Below are positions 1-6,932 of a DNA stretch of 64,000 nucleotides, one piece after another. The translations under genes and the position numbers were made by a program. The stretch is from CBDFKU01 sp965248975. GTDB lineage: Bacteria; Chloroflexota; Dehalococcoidia; Lucifugimonadales; JAGWBF01. The notes under the pieces were generated by a model. The model was not told the DNA's origin, made no database searches, and was given only the letters and a program-made list of their open reading frames with translations. The stretch is taken from the NCBI GenBank assembly GCA_965248975.1, contig CBDFKU010000020.1, forward strand, positions 310,001 to 374,000. The letters are read 5' to 3'. Position 1 is the first letter of the stretch; the number at the start of each line of letters is the position of its first letter.

Positions 1-136
1 CTTGGTGCATCGTTTCCCCCCACTCTAACTCTCCCCCGTCAAAGGGGAGAGAACAAGTCCCTTCCCCCTCGATGGGGGGATGGGGGTGGAAGGCACCTAT
101 CAAAACTAGGTTGACTGAACACGAGAAGGAGGCAAG
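1..136. repeat. Intergenic stretch with short palindromes
   Basis: No gene is seen here. Two C/G-run palindromes are visible. CTCTCCCC pairs with GGGGAGAG at about 29-51, and a CCCCCTC...GGGGGG pair lies near 64-86. They resemble the short dispersed palindromes found at about 56.1 and 59.5 kb in this window. At 108-125 lies AGGTTGACTGA followed by a partial match, which resembles the right end of the IS630 element 4.3 kb away. The ribosome binding site of the next gene (AAGGAGG) ends the stretch. Confidence 0.4.
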
Positions 137-505
137 ATGTTCGCTCTGATAGCCATACTTCAGATAGTGCCGCAGCACCGGGAGCACTTTTTCAGAGCCC
201 AGGCGGAGAACGCCGAGGCCTCGGTGCGGGACGAGCCCGGCTGCCTGGGATTTCACGTGCTCCAGGGGGTGGCCCATGGCAGCCCATCGGACCCGCAGAC
301 CGACGAGTTCGACCCAAACAGGATGGTGGTCTACGAGATGTTCGAGGACAGGGCGGCCTTCGAAGCGCACCTCGAAGCGCCCCACTACGCCAGGTATCGG
401 GAGAAGGTGGAAGGCATGAGGGCCGCGCCCAACGTGGTGTACTACTTCAACAACTTCTTCCCGGACGACCGTTACTTCGCCGGGTTGAAGACTCTCTCAG
501 TGTGA
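137..505 (+). CDS. ABM-domain (antibiotic biosynthesis monooxygenase-like) protein
   Basis: This 122-residue single-domain protein matches the dimeric alpha/beta-barrel ABM/YgiN fold. It has an N-terminal strand (MFALIAILQIVP), a helix rich in E/A/R, the DEPGCLGFHVL strand, and the FEDRAAFEAHLEAPHYARY helix typical of the family. Members are small cofactor-free quinol or heme monooxygenases, but many have no known substrate. The start is supported by AAGGAGG seven bases upstream. It is cytoplasmic, with no signal peptide. Its last codons overlap the 3' end of the convergent histidine kinase by 9 bases. The substrate cannot be read from the sequence. Confidence 0.8.
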   Translation: MFALIAILQIVPQHREHFFRAQAENAEASVRDEPGCLGFHVLQGVAHGSPSDPQTDEFDPNRMVVYEMFEDRAAFEAHLEAPHYARYREKVEGMRAAPNVVYYFNNFFPDDRYFAGLKTLSV

Positions 506-1732
506 CTTGGGGAGGGTGAAGCTGAACCTGCTTCCCTGGCCGACCGCGCTCTCTACCCATATGCGGCCGCCATGGGCCTCGACGATCCCCATGGCGATGC
601 TCAGGCCCAACCCCGAGCCACCGGAAGCCCGGGACCGGGAGTAGTCCGACCGATAGGACCTCTGGAAGAGTCGTGCGAACTCCTGCTCCGGAATCCCTTC
701 ACCCGTGTCGATGACGTCTACCTGGACCTCTCCACCGGCGTCCTGAGCCCTGAGGAATATGGTGCCGTCGGGGGGGGTGTGCCGGATGGCGTTCTGAACA
801 AGGTTGTACAGCACCCTCTGCACCCGTTGGGCATCCATTACCACTGGCGAAAGGCCCTCGTCCACCTGCCCGTCCAGGGTCAGCTTGTAGACCGCGGCCT
901 GGGCGGACATGCTCTCCATGGTGTCGGAGATAAGGTCCTGGATCGACGAGGACTCCAGGTGAAGCTCCAGCACGCCGGCGTCCATCTGGGACAGCTCGAA
1001 CAGGTCGTTTATCAGCTGGCTCAGGTTCTCCACCTCGGACTGGGTGGAGCGTAAATACCTCCTGACGGTCTCGGAGTCGTCGACGACGCCGTCGTTGATG
1101 CTCTCCACCATGGCCCGTATCGAGGCCAGGGGGGTCCGTAAGTCATGAGACACCGCCCGGATCAGGTCCTTTCTGGCCTGCTCCAGGTCCCGCTCCCGGG
1201 TGAAGCTGGTCTCCAAGCGCTGGGCCATGGCGTTGACAGCCTCAGCCAGCTCGCCCACCTCGTCTCCGGAGCGCACCGGGACCCTGACGTCCAGGCTCCC
1301 GGTGTTCATGAAGCGCACGGCCTTCAGCACTTCGCCGATGGACCTTGTGGTAGACGAGGAGAAGGTGAAGGCGACGAAGACGGACATCCCTAGGGAGAAT
1401 CCCAGCAGCCCCGCCAGCAGGGCGAGGTCGTGGGTCGACAGGAACATCAGGGCCGAAGTGAAACCCACGTTGACCAGCCCCAGGGCTGCGGTCAGGGCGC
1501 ACATGAGCACCAGCCGGGCCCTCAGAGACCGGACCCACCTGGGCAGCTCCCAGCGAGCCGCCGCCAGCCCGATGAGCACCGTGGCCCCACCCGAGATAAT
1601 GAGGAACAGGGACAGCAGGGCCAGGTCGCCGGCGGGAGGGTCCAACAACAAGATGGTGAGGAGCAGGACCAGGCCGGTCAAGCTAAGGAGTGCGATGCAC
1701 GCGGCTACCGTATGACTTCTTACGTTATACAT
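497..1732 (-). CDS. Sensor histidine kinase (HAMP-HisKA-HATPase)
   Basis: A 411-residue membrane histidine kinase. The first ~130 residues hold four predicted membrane helices in two pairs with almost no extracytoplasmic loop, so it probably senses a membrane or intramembrane signal. A HAMP-like region (VRVPVRSGDEVGELAEAVNAM) follows. The HisKA H-box is SHDLRTPLASIRAM with the phospho-acceptor at His196. The HATPase has an N-box (NLVQNAIRHT), G1 (DTGEGIP) and G2 (GGSGLGLSI). It lies 15 bases downstream of its response regulator on the same strand, so the two form one transcription unit. Upstream in the same direction are ccdA and tlpA, which hints at a redox or envelope-stress signal; that link is inference. 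Confidence 0.92.
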   Translation of the reverse strand: MYNVRSHTVAACIALLSLTGLVLLLTILLLDPPAGDLALLSLFLIISGGATVLIGLAAARWELPRWVRSLRARLVLMCALTAALGLVNVGFTSALMFLSTHDLALLAGLLGFSLGMSVFVAFTFSSSTTRSIGEVLKAVRFMNTGSLDVRVPVRSGDEVGELAEAVNAMAQRLETSFTRERDLEQARKDLIRAVSHDLRTPLASIRAMVESINDGVVDDSETVRRYLRSTQSEVENLSQLINDLFELSQMDAGVLELHLESSSIQDLISDTMESMSAQAAVYKLTLDGQVDEGLSPVVMDAQRVQRVLYNLVQNAIRHTPPDGTIFLRAQDAGGEVQVDVIDTGEGIPEQEFARLFQRSYRSDYSRSRASGGSGLGLSIAMGIVEAHGGRIWVESAVGQGSRFSFTLPKSH

Positions 1733-1747
1733 TGTCTTACCTGTGCT

Positions 1748-2434
1748 TTACTCGTCGAACTTGTAGCCGACACCCCACACCGTCTTGATGAACCGTGGCC
1801 GTATGGGGTCCGCCTCTATCTTCTCCCGCAGCCGCCTCACGTGGACGGTGACCGTGCTGGAGTCGGCGGCGTAGGTGTAGTCCCAAACCTGGTCCATGAG
1901 CTGGGAGCGAGTGAATACCTGGCCCTTGTAGGTGGCCATGAACAGCAGCAGGTCGAACTCCTTCGCCGTCAGATGGACATCCTTGCTATCTACCGTCACG
2001 CCGCGGGTCTGGGGATTGATGGTGATGCCATCGAAACGCATGGACCCGCCCGGCTCCTGGACCGGGCCCGATACGGCCCGACGCAGCACCGACTTGACCC
2101 TGGCCACCAGCTCCCGTGGGCTGAAGGGCTTTACGACGTAGTCGTCGGCCCCCATCTCCAGCCCGACAACCCGGTCGGTCTCTTCGCCCCTGGCCGTCAG
2201 CATGATGATGGGGAGCTGGGTATCCTTGCGTAGCCTTCGGCAGACCTCGAGCCCGTCCACCAGGGGCAGCATCAGGTCCAGCACCACCAAGTCAGGCTCC
2301 CACTCCCGGGCCAGCCGTAGCGCTTCCTCGCCGTCGCCGGCGACGGCCACGTCGAACCCTTCACGGCGCAGGTAGCGCTCCACCACCTCGGTGACGGTCC
2401 GCTCATCGTCGACCACCAAGACCCTCTGGGCCAT
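1748..2434 (-). CDS. OmpR/PhoB-family response regulator
   Basis: Receiver domain (about 1-115) with the acidic pair Asp9/Asp10, phospho-acceptor Asp53 in LVVLDLMLP, and the conserved Lys in VKPFSPREL. A C-terminal winged helix (about 130-225) ends in VWGVGYKF. The open frame extends 18 codons further upstream. I place the start at 2434 because GGAGG lies a few bases before that ATG and the receiver domain begins immediately after it (MAQRVLVVDD). It is the partner of the kinase 15 bases downstream. It is separated from ccdA by 76 bases, which leaves room for its own promoter. The regulated genes are unknown; the adjacent ccdA/tlpA genes are the obvious candidates. Confidence 0.92.
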   Translation of the reverse strand: MAQRVLVVDDERTVTEVVERYLRREGFDVAVAGDGEEALRLAREWEPDLVVLDLMLPLVDGLEVCRRLRKDTQLPIIMLTARGEETDRVVGLEMGADDYVVKPFSPRELVARVKSVLRRAVSGPVQEPGGSMRFDGITINPQTRGVTVDSKDVHLTAKEFDLLLFMATYKGQVFTRSQLMDQVWDYTYAADSSTVTVHVRRLREKIEADPIRPRFIKTVWGVGYKFDE

Positions 2435-2510
2435 CGTCCCCTCCGCCGGTACGCGGGTTCTGGTATCCTCGCGGGTTGTAGTATACACCGGTCTTCTCCT
2501 GCTCCAGGGC

Positions 2511-3227
2511 CTAGACCCCGATGGGGGTGTACTGTGCTATGGTCGGCAACAGGTTGGTAAACACTATGACGCCCAGGGAGATCAGCAGCATCCCGCCTAC
2601 GTAGTTGGCGTACTGGAGTACCCTCCCGTGGCGTCGCATCAGGGCGCTTGTCCATCCTGCGAAGATGCCGGCGCCCATGAAGGGGAGCATCAGCCCCAGA
2701 GAGTAGGCGAGCAGCAGCAGAGCGCCCTGCTCGGTCGATCCCGAGGTCCCCGCCAGCACCAGTATGCCACCCAGGATAGGACCGACGCAGGGGATCCAGC
2801 CCACGGCGAAGGTTGCGCCAACCAGGAACGAGCCGAAATACCGCAGGTTCCGGGCGAAGTCGGTCTTGATGACGAAGCCGCGCTCCAGCATGGGCAATCT
2901 GATGAGCCCGAGGGTCGCCAGTCCGAACACTATGACCAAAACTCCGCCGACCCTGAGCAGCCATGGCGAGCTGGTCCCAACCGCGTGAGATAGGGTTCCT
3001 AGCGACGATCCCAGCGCCACGAAGACAATGGTGAAGCCCAGCACGAAGGTAAGCGTGTTCAAGATCGTCGCCAAGCGCACCTTGGACGGGCTGGCGTCGG
3101 TGTCGTTGGACAGCGTGAAGCCCGCGAGGTAAGCGAGGAAGGCCGGCACCAGTGCGAGAGTGCACGGGGCCACGAACGAGATGACTCCCGCACCGAAGGC
3201 CGCGTATATGCTTACCGAATCTACCAT
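2511..3227 (-). CDS. ccdA: CcdA/DsbD-type transmembrane electron carrier
   Basis: A 238-residue, six-helix membrane protein of the CcdA family. These proteins pass electrons from cytoplasmic thioredoxin across the membrane to extracytoplasmic thioredoxin-like proteins. The redox cysteines sit in the usual places: helix 1 (FVAPCTLALVPAFLAYLAGF) and helix 4 (GWIPCVGPILGG). The start has AGAGGAAGAG just upstream. The electron acceptor is probably the thioredoxin-like lipid-anchored or membrane-anchored protein encoded upstream at 4488-5681. Without the IS630 element the two genes would be about 36 bases apart and co-transcribed. The pair corresponds to a split version of mycobacterial DipZ, which fuses the two parts. 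Confidence 0.9.
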   Translation of the reverse strand: MVDSVSIYAAFGAGVISFVAPCTLALVPAFLAYLAGFTLSNDTDASPSKVRLATILNTLTFVLGFTIVFVALGSSLGTLSHAVGTSSPWLLRVGGVLVIVFGLATLGLIRLPMLERGFVIKTDFARNLRYFGSFLVGATFAVGWIPCVGPILGGILVLAGTSGSTEQGALLLLAYSLGLMLPFMGAGIFAGWTSALMRRHGRVLQYANYVGGMLLISLGVIVFTNLLPTIAQYTPIGV

Positions 3228-3265
3228 TTACTCTTCCTCTAGCTGCTATGAGATCGTGAAACCTA

Positions 3266-4488
3266 GTACTCAGTCAACTCGGTGTTGGTAATTATTTAAG
3301 AAATCACTCAAAGTTGCTACCCTTTGGGAAGACAGAATCTACCCAAGGGGTGGCAGTGATGGGACGACGGGAAAAGTATAGGGTGCGCTTGGACCAGGAA
3401 GACCGGGAACAACTCCAGCAATTGATTCGAAGTGGGAAGAGCCGGGCTCGTGTGATGACCCGGGCGAGGATTCTACTAAAGAGCGATGAGGGTTGGAAGG
3501 CTCCCAAGGTGTCTGAGGCCTTGGACGTCTCCGTAGGCACAGTGTTCCGCATCAAGCGGCGTTTCGCTGAAGAGGGCATGAAGGGGGCTTTGCTGGAAAG
3601 GCCCAGGCCCAGGCCACGGAGGAAGCTGGACGACAAGGGAGAGGCCCACCTCATCGCCCTGGCCTGCAGCGCCGCGCCGGAGGGCCACGACCACTGGACC
3701 CTGCGGCTGTTGGCCGGGAAAGTGGTAGAGCTAGGGTTGGTGCCCTCCATGTCCCATGAAGGCATCCGCAAGCGGCTCAAAAAAACGTTCTTAAGCCGTG
3801 GCAGAAGAAGGAATGGTGTATTCCTAAGGTGAGCGCCGACTTTGTGGCAGCCATGGAGGATGTGCTGGACCTGTATGCCGAGCCCTATGACCCCCGGCGG
3901 CCGGTGGTCTGCTTTGACGAGACCTCGACTCAGCTGTTGAGCGAGCCACGGCCGCCCCTCCCAGCGAAGCCGGGACAGCCGCGGCGACAGGACTACGAGT
4001 ACCGAAGGGAGGGCACCCGGAACCTGTTCCTGACCTGCGAGCCGCTGCAGGGCTGGAGACACGTGGCCATCACCCAGCGGCGGACCCAGCAGGACTTCGC
4101 CCGTCAGATGCGTTGGTTGGTGGATGAGGCCTACCCGGAGGCCCCGGTGGTGCGAGTTGTTCTGGATAACCTGAACACTCATCGCCCGGCTTCCCTGTAC
4201 GAGGCCTTTCCTGCCCCTGAGGCCCGGCGTATCGTAAAGCGGCTGGAGTTCCACCACACCCCCAAACACGGCAGTTGGCTCAACATGGCGGAGATCGAGT
4301 TCAGCGTCCTGGCCCGATCTTGCCTGAGGAGGCGTGTCCCCGATGAGGCTGCCCTCCGCCGAGAAATTCAGGCCCTGGAGGGGGAGCGAAACGCCGCCCG
4401 AGCCTCTATCCATTGGCGCTTCAACACCCAAGATGCTAGGGCGAAACTCCATCGGCTATATCCTTCAAATCACAGGTTGACTGAGTAC
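3266..4488 (+). mobile_element. IS630-family insertion sequence
   Basis: A 1,223-bp element. Its ends are perfect inverted repeats of about 14 bp (GTACTCAGTCAAC inward from 3266 and its complement ending at 4488). It is flanked by the TA dinucleotide at 3264-3265 and 4489-4490, as expected for the TA target duplication of the IS630/Tc1 group. It contains one transposase in two overlapping frames. It landed inside the TAG stop codon of the leftward thioredoxin-like gene. Removing the element and one TA restores a clean tlpA-ccdA junction, so the ancestral locus can be read exactly. Confidence 0.93.
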
Positions 4489-4491
4489 TAG
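3359..4491 (+). CDS. IS630 transposase, two frames joined by a -1 shift
   Basis: Frame 1 (3359-3832) encodes the helix-turn-helix half. Frame 2 (open to 4491) encodes the DDE half. The catalytic residues are in VVCFDETS, VVLDNLNTH and GSWLNMAEIEFSVL. The frames join at a run of seven A (3779-3785). A -1 slip there reads ...KRLKKNVLKPWQKKEWCIPKV... into frame 2, which restores the family-conserved LKPW/WCIP segment. The joined protein is about 377 residues, normal for the family. The ATG at 3359 is chosen because MGRREKYRVRL matches typical IS630 N-termini. The stop codon TAG uses the target TA plus one flanking host base. Whether the shift is programmed or a mutation cannot be decided from one copy. 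Confidence 0.85.
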
Positions 4492-5681
4492 GCTCCGAAA
4501 GTAAAGGTGTACAGCACGAAGTCCGGCGAGCTAACCTCGAGCTTCAGCTCGTTGGTGGCCACGCTTTCGCTGCGTACCAGGTTATAGAGCCTGGACGCAT
4601 CCACATGGAAGTAGGTCATGCCCTCGGCGTCGACCTGGATGTCGTCGCCCCGGGCCGACTCTGGGACCGATTCTCCGTTCATCGTCACCATTACTACGAC
4701 CGGGTCGGTTCCATTGGGCCTCACCACGGCGTTTACCACGGCGGCGGTGTACTCCAACGCCAGGTAGCCTTGGGGAGCGTCGGCGGACGAGTCGTGCCTG
4801 GCGCTTTCGGAATCAAGGACCCACGTCCCGTCTAGATAAAAACGGCCGTCCTCGCGCTCTTTCGGGTCCGAGAACATCGGCGGCTGGCCGGGAACGGGCC
4901 TGCCGCCGTCGTTGCCCAGGTAGTTCCCAGAGGCCCAACCCAGGCCTGCATACAGCTCCCTGGTGGTGGCGCCGGGACTCTCGTCGGTGGTCACGCCACC
5001 GGCGGTGATGTGGGAGACGTCGTTGCCAGCCTCCTCCAGCAGCTCCCTGATCTTCGCTTCCGTCACGTCGTAGGCGCCCTCTCCGATATGATGGTACCGC
5101 ACGTAGCCGTCCTGGTCTATGAGGAACTTGTGGGGCCAGTAGCGGTTCTTATAGGCCCGCCAGGTCCTGAAGTCATTGTCCATGGCCACGGGCCAGGTCA
5201 CCCTCTCCAGTGCGATCGCTTCCCTCACCTTCGCCTCTTCTTTTTCGAAATCGAACTCCGGCGAATGGACCCCGACGATGACCAAACCGTTGCCGGCGTA
5301 CTTGTCTTGCCAGTCTCTCAGATAAGGTAGTGTCCTTATACAGTTGATACAAGTGTATGTCCAAAAATCCACCAGGACAACCTGACCCCTCAGCTCAGGA
5401 AGCGAGAGGGGTTCGCTGTTGAGCCATTTGGTGACGCCTGTGAAGTTGGCCGCGACGGGACCTTTGGGTTCCTGGTCCGCCTCCTCGGGCGATTGGTCTC
5501 CATCGAGTGGTTGGTCCGACGATACGGTCTCGGATGTGGTGTCCGTATTCGAGCTTGGAATGGCTTCCACGGTAGTTGTCTCGGGGTCTTCGGGGGACAC
5601 GATGAGCTGTATCGCCACGATGGCTATCACGATCACCCCGATCATTCCTGCCAATGCTATCCAGCGTTTTTTGCCGGACAT
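4488..5681 (-). CDS. Membrane-anchored thioredoxin-like protein (TlpA/DipZ C-terminal type)
   Basis: About 397 residues. An N-terminal membrane anchor (about 6-28) is followed by an acidic Ser/Thr-rich linker and a thioredoxin fold with WTYTCINCIRTLPYL (redox Cys111 and Cys114). The C-terminal ~150 residues form a beta-rich domain like that in DipZ proteins (GLGWASGNYLGN, then DGTWVLDSE). It should act outside the membrane, reducing or isomerising disulfides with electrons from CcdA. I prefer the ATG at 5681, which has GGGAGG upstream; an in-frame ATG at 5759 would add 26 residues before the anchor. The stop codon is the exact insertion site of IS630, yet TAG is retained. Confidence 0.87.
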   Translation of the reverse strand: MSGKKRWIALAGMIGVIVIAIVAIQLIVSPEDPETTTVEAIPSSNTDTTSETVSSDQPLDGDQSPEEADQEPKGPVAANFTGVTKWLNSEPLSLPELRGQVVLVDFWTYTCINCIRTLPYLRDWQDKYAGNGLVIVGVHSPEFDFEKEEAKVREAIALERVTWPVAMDNDFRTWRAYKNRYWPHKFLIDQDGYVRYHHIGEGAYDVTEAKIRELLEEAGNDVSHITAGGVTTDESPGATTRELYAGLGWASGNYLGNDGGRPVPGQPPMFSDPKEREDGRFYLDGTWVLDSESARHDSSADAPQGYLALEYTAAVVNAVVRPNGTDPVVVMVTMNGESVPESARGDDIQVDAEGMTYFHVDASRLYNLVRSESVATNELKLEVSSPDFVLYTFTFGA

Positions 5682-5954
5682 TCCGCCTCCCGTTTTTCCG
5701 AAAGGTTTGGGACCGTGCGCTTTCGGATCCTTGAAATCCTTCACCAACCATGCTACCAACCAAAGCTTGCTTCCCGATAAAGAACCTTACAGATTCCTTA
5801 ACTATTCTGTATCCAGAACACCCTGTAGATTCGGACTCCCATGGCATTCTCCCGAGGGGCACGGACGACTTTTGTTAGACATTTTTAATATTCGCAATAA
5901 TCCAGCAAGATGCGACGCCTATGATGGACGCACTTTCTGATCGAAGGAGGCCCC
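5682..5954. promoter_or_regulatory. Divergent intergenic region between tlpA-like gene and copC-like gene
   Basis: No gene is seen. For the rightward gene a weak sigma70-like pair can be proposed: TTGTTA at 5872-5877 and AATAAT at 5896-5901, spacer 18. The local sequence (5870-5905) is clearly AT-rich against a GC-rich background. A strong Shine-Dalgarno sequence (GAAGGAGG) precedes the ATG at 5955. I see no convincing promoter for the leftward gene, although the region 5760-5830 is also AT-rich. Confidence 0.35.
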
Positions 5955-6725
5955 ATGCTAACCCGAAGGTTCGTATCTCCCGGCATCATGCTGTCCATGG
6001 TCATATTGCTGGCGGCGTTCCTGGCAGCCTGTGGTGGCAACGATGCCACACCGACTCCGACTCAGGCGCCGGAACCCCCTCAGGCAAACGAAGGAGCCGG
6101 CACCGGCTCTACCGATGACAGCGGAGCCGCGATGGAGAAGGAAGACGGCGACGCCATGACGGAGAAGGAAGACGGCGACGCCATGACGGAGAAGGAAGAC
6201 GGCGACGCCATGACGGAGAAGGAAGACGCCGACGCTATGATGGAGAAGGAAGACGGCGACGCCATGATGGATAAAGAAGATGGCGACGCTATGATGGAGA
6301 AGGAAGACGGCGACGCCATGATGGAGAAGGAAGACGGCGACGCCATGATGGAGAAGGAAGACGGCGACGCCATGATGGATAAAGAAGATGGCGACGCTAT
6401 GATGGAGAAGCTACCCGATAAGATCACGGCGCCCCACTTCGTTAGCTCCAGTCCAAATCACGGCGACACCCTGGCCCAGTTGCCTGACGCCCTAGTCCTG
6501 AACTTCAACTTCAGTCTGCACTCGGACTCGTCCATTGCCATTAGCAAAGACGGGGAGCCCGTTTCCCTGGGGACGGTGACGATTTCCGATGACACCCTGT
6601 CCCTTACGGTCCAGATACTGAACGGCTCCGCGGACGGGACCTACCAGGCGAACTACAGGGCCTGCTGGCCGGACCAGTCCTGCCACGAAGGCAGCATCGC
6701 GTTCATAGTGAAGCAGACAACCTAG
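5955..6725 (+). CDS. CopC-like lipoprotein with Met/acid-rich repeats
   Basis: A 256-residue predicted lipoprotein. The signal peptide ends in the lipobox LAAC (Cys near residue 24) and is followed by a Thr/Pro linker. Ten near-identical 9-residue units of the form M-M/T-E/D-K-E-D-G-D-A occupy about residues 60-152. A C-terminal domain of about 100 residues resembles CopC/YobA copper-resistance domains (PHFVSSSPNHGDTL, then DGTYQANYRACWPDQSCHEG). CopC proteins bind copper in the periplasm or on the cell surface. The repeats combine Met thioethers and carboxylates, so they may be metal-binding; this is inference. The start has GAAGGAGG upstream. A strong terminator follows at 6837. Confidence 0.8.
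   Translation: MLTRRFVSPGIMLSMVILLAAFLAACGGNDATPTPTQAPEPPQANEGAGTGSTDDSGAAMEKEDGDAMTEKEDGDAMTEKEDGDAMTEKEDADAMMEKEDGDAMMDKEDGDAMMEKEDGDAMMEKEDGDAMMEKEDGDAMMDKEDGDAMMEKLPDKITAPHFVSSSPNHGDTLAQLPDALVLNFNFSLHSDSSIAISKDGEPVSLGTVTISDDTLSLTVQILNGSADGTYQANYRACWPDQSCHEGSIAFIVKQTT
6132..6410 (+). repeat. Ten 27-bp tandem coding repeats
   Basis: Ten in-frame units (the first is 24 bp) encode M-x-E/D-K-E-D-G-D-A. Variants fall into blocks: three ACG-containing (T) units, then ATG-containing (M) units. Two GATAAAGAAGATGGCGACGCT units lie four apart, which suggests expansion by multi-unit duplication. The reverse strand is also open because of the repeat composition, but that frame is a shadow. Confidence 0.93.
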
Positions 6726-6836
6726 GACGGTCGCGGAGGGAGTCCACTCACGGCCCTGGCCGGGCGGCCGTTGGCCTTGGCGATCCCTCCGCACCGTTCG
6801 TGCGGGCCGCCCTTTCGCGGCCGATCCTCCCCCCTT

Positions 6837-6873
6837 AGGTGTAGCCTGCCGCTCACGGCAGGCTACACCTTTT
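6837..6873 (+). terminator. Rho-independent terminator after the CopC-like gene
   Basis: A perfect 15-bp stem (AGGTGTAGCCTGCCG at 6837-6851 with its complement at 6856-6870) encloses the loop CTCA and is followed by TTT. It lies 111 bases after the stop codon. The stretch 6726-6836 between them holds nothing else that I recognise. Confidence 0.85.
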
Positions 6874-6932
6874 CAGTCCCCGAGCGCCGCATGGGAATTC
6901 TGAGTCCAGGGGAGGGCCAGGTGCGTATAAGT

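Noticed and set aside
3304..4452. Antisense frame of 382 codons across the IS630 element
   Set aside because: It opposes the transposase, has no recognisable domain and no ribosome binding site.
4488..4500. Truncation of the tlpA-like protein by IS630
   Set aside because: The TAG stop exists both with and without the element, and the last residues before it are the natural end of the reconstructed locus.
6132..6410. CRISPR-like tandem repeats
   Set aside because: The units are contiguous, have no unique spacers and keep the reading frame, so they are coding repeats.
6080..6427. Antisense frame of 115 codons (MASPSSFSI-type repeats) opposite the Met/acid repeats
   Set aside because: A mirror of the 27-bp coding repeats. 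The sense frame has a lipobox, a CopC-like domain and a strong ribosome binding site.
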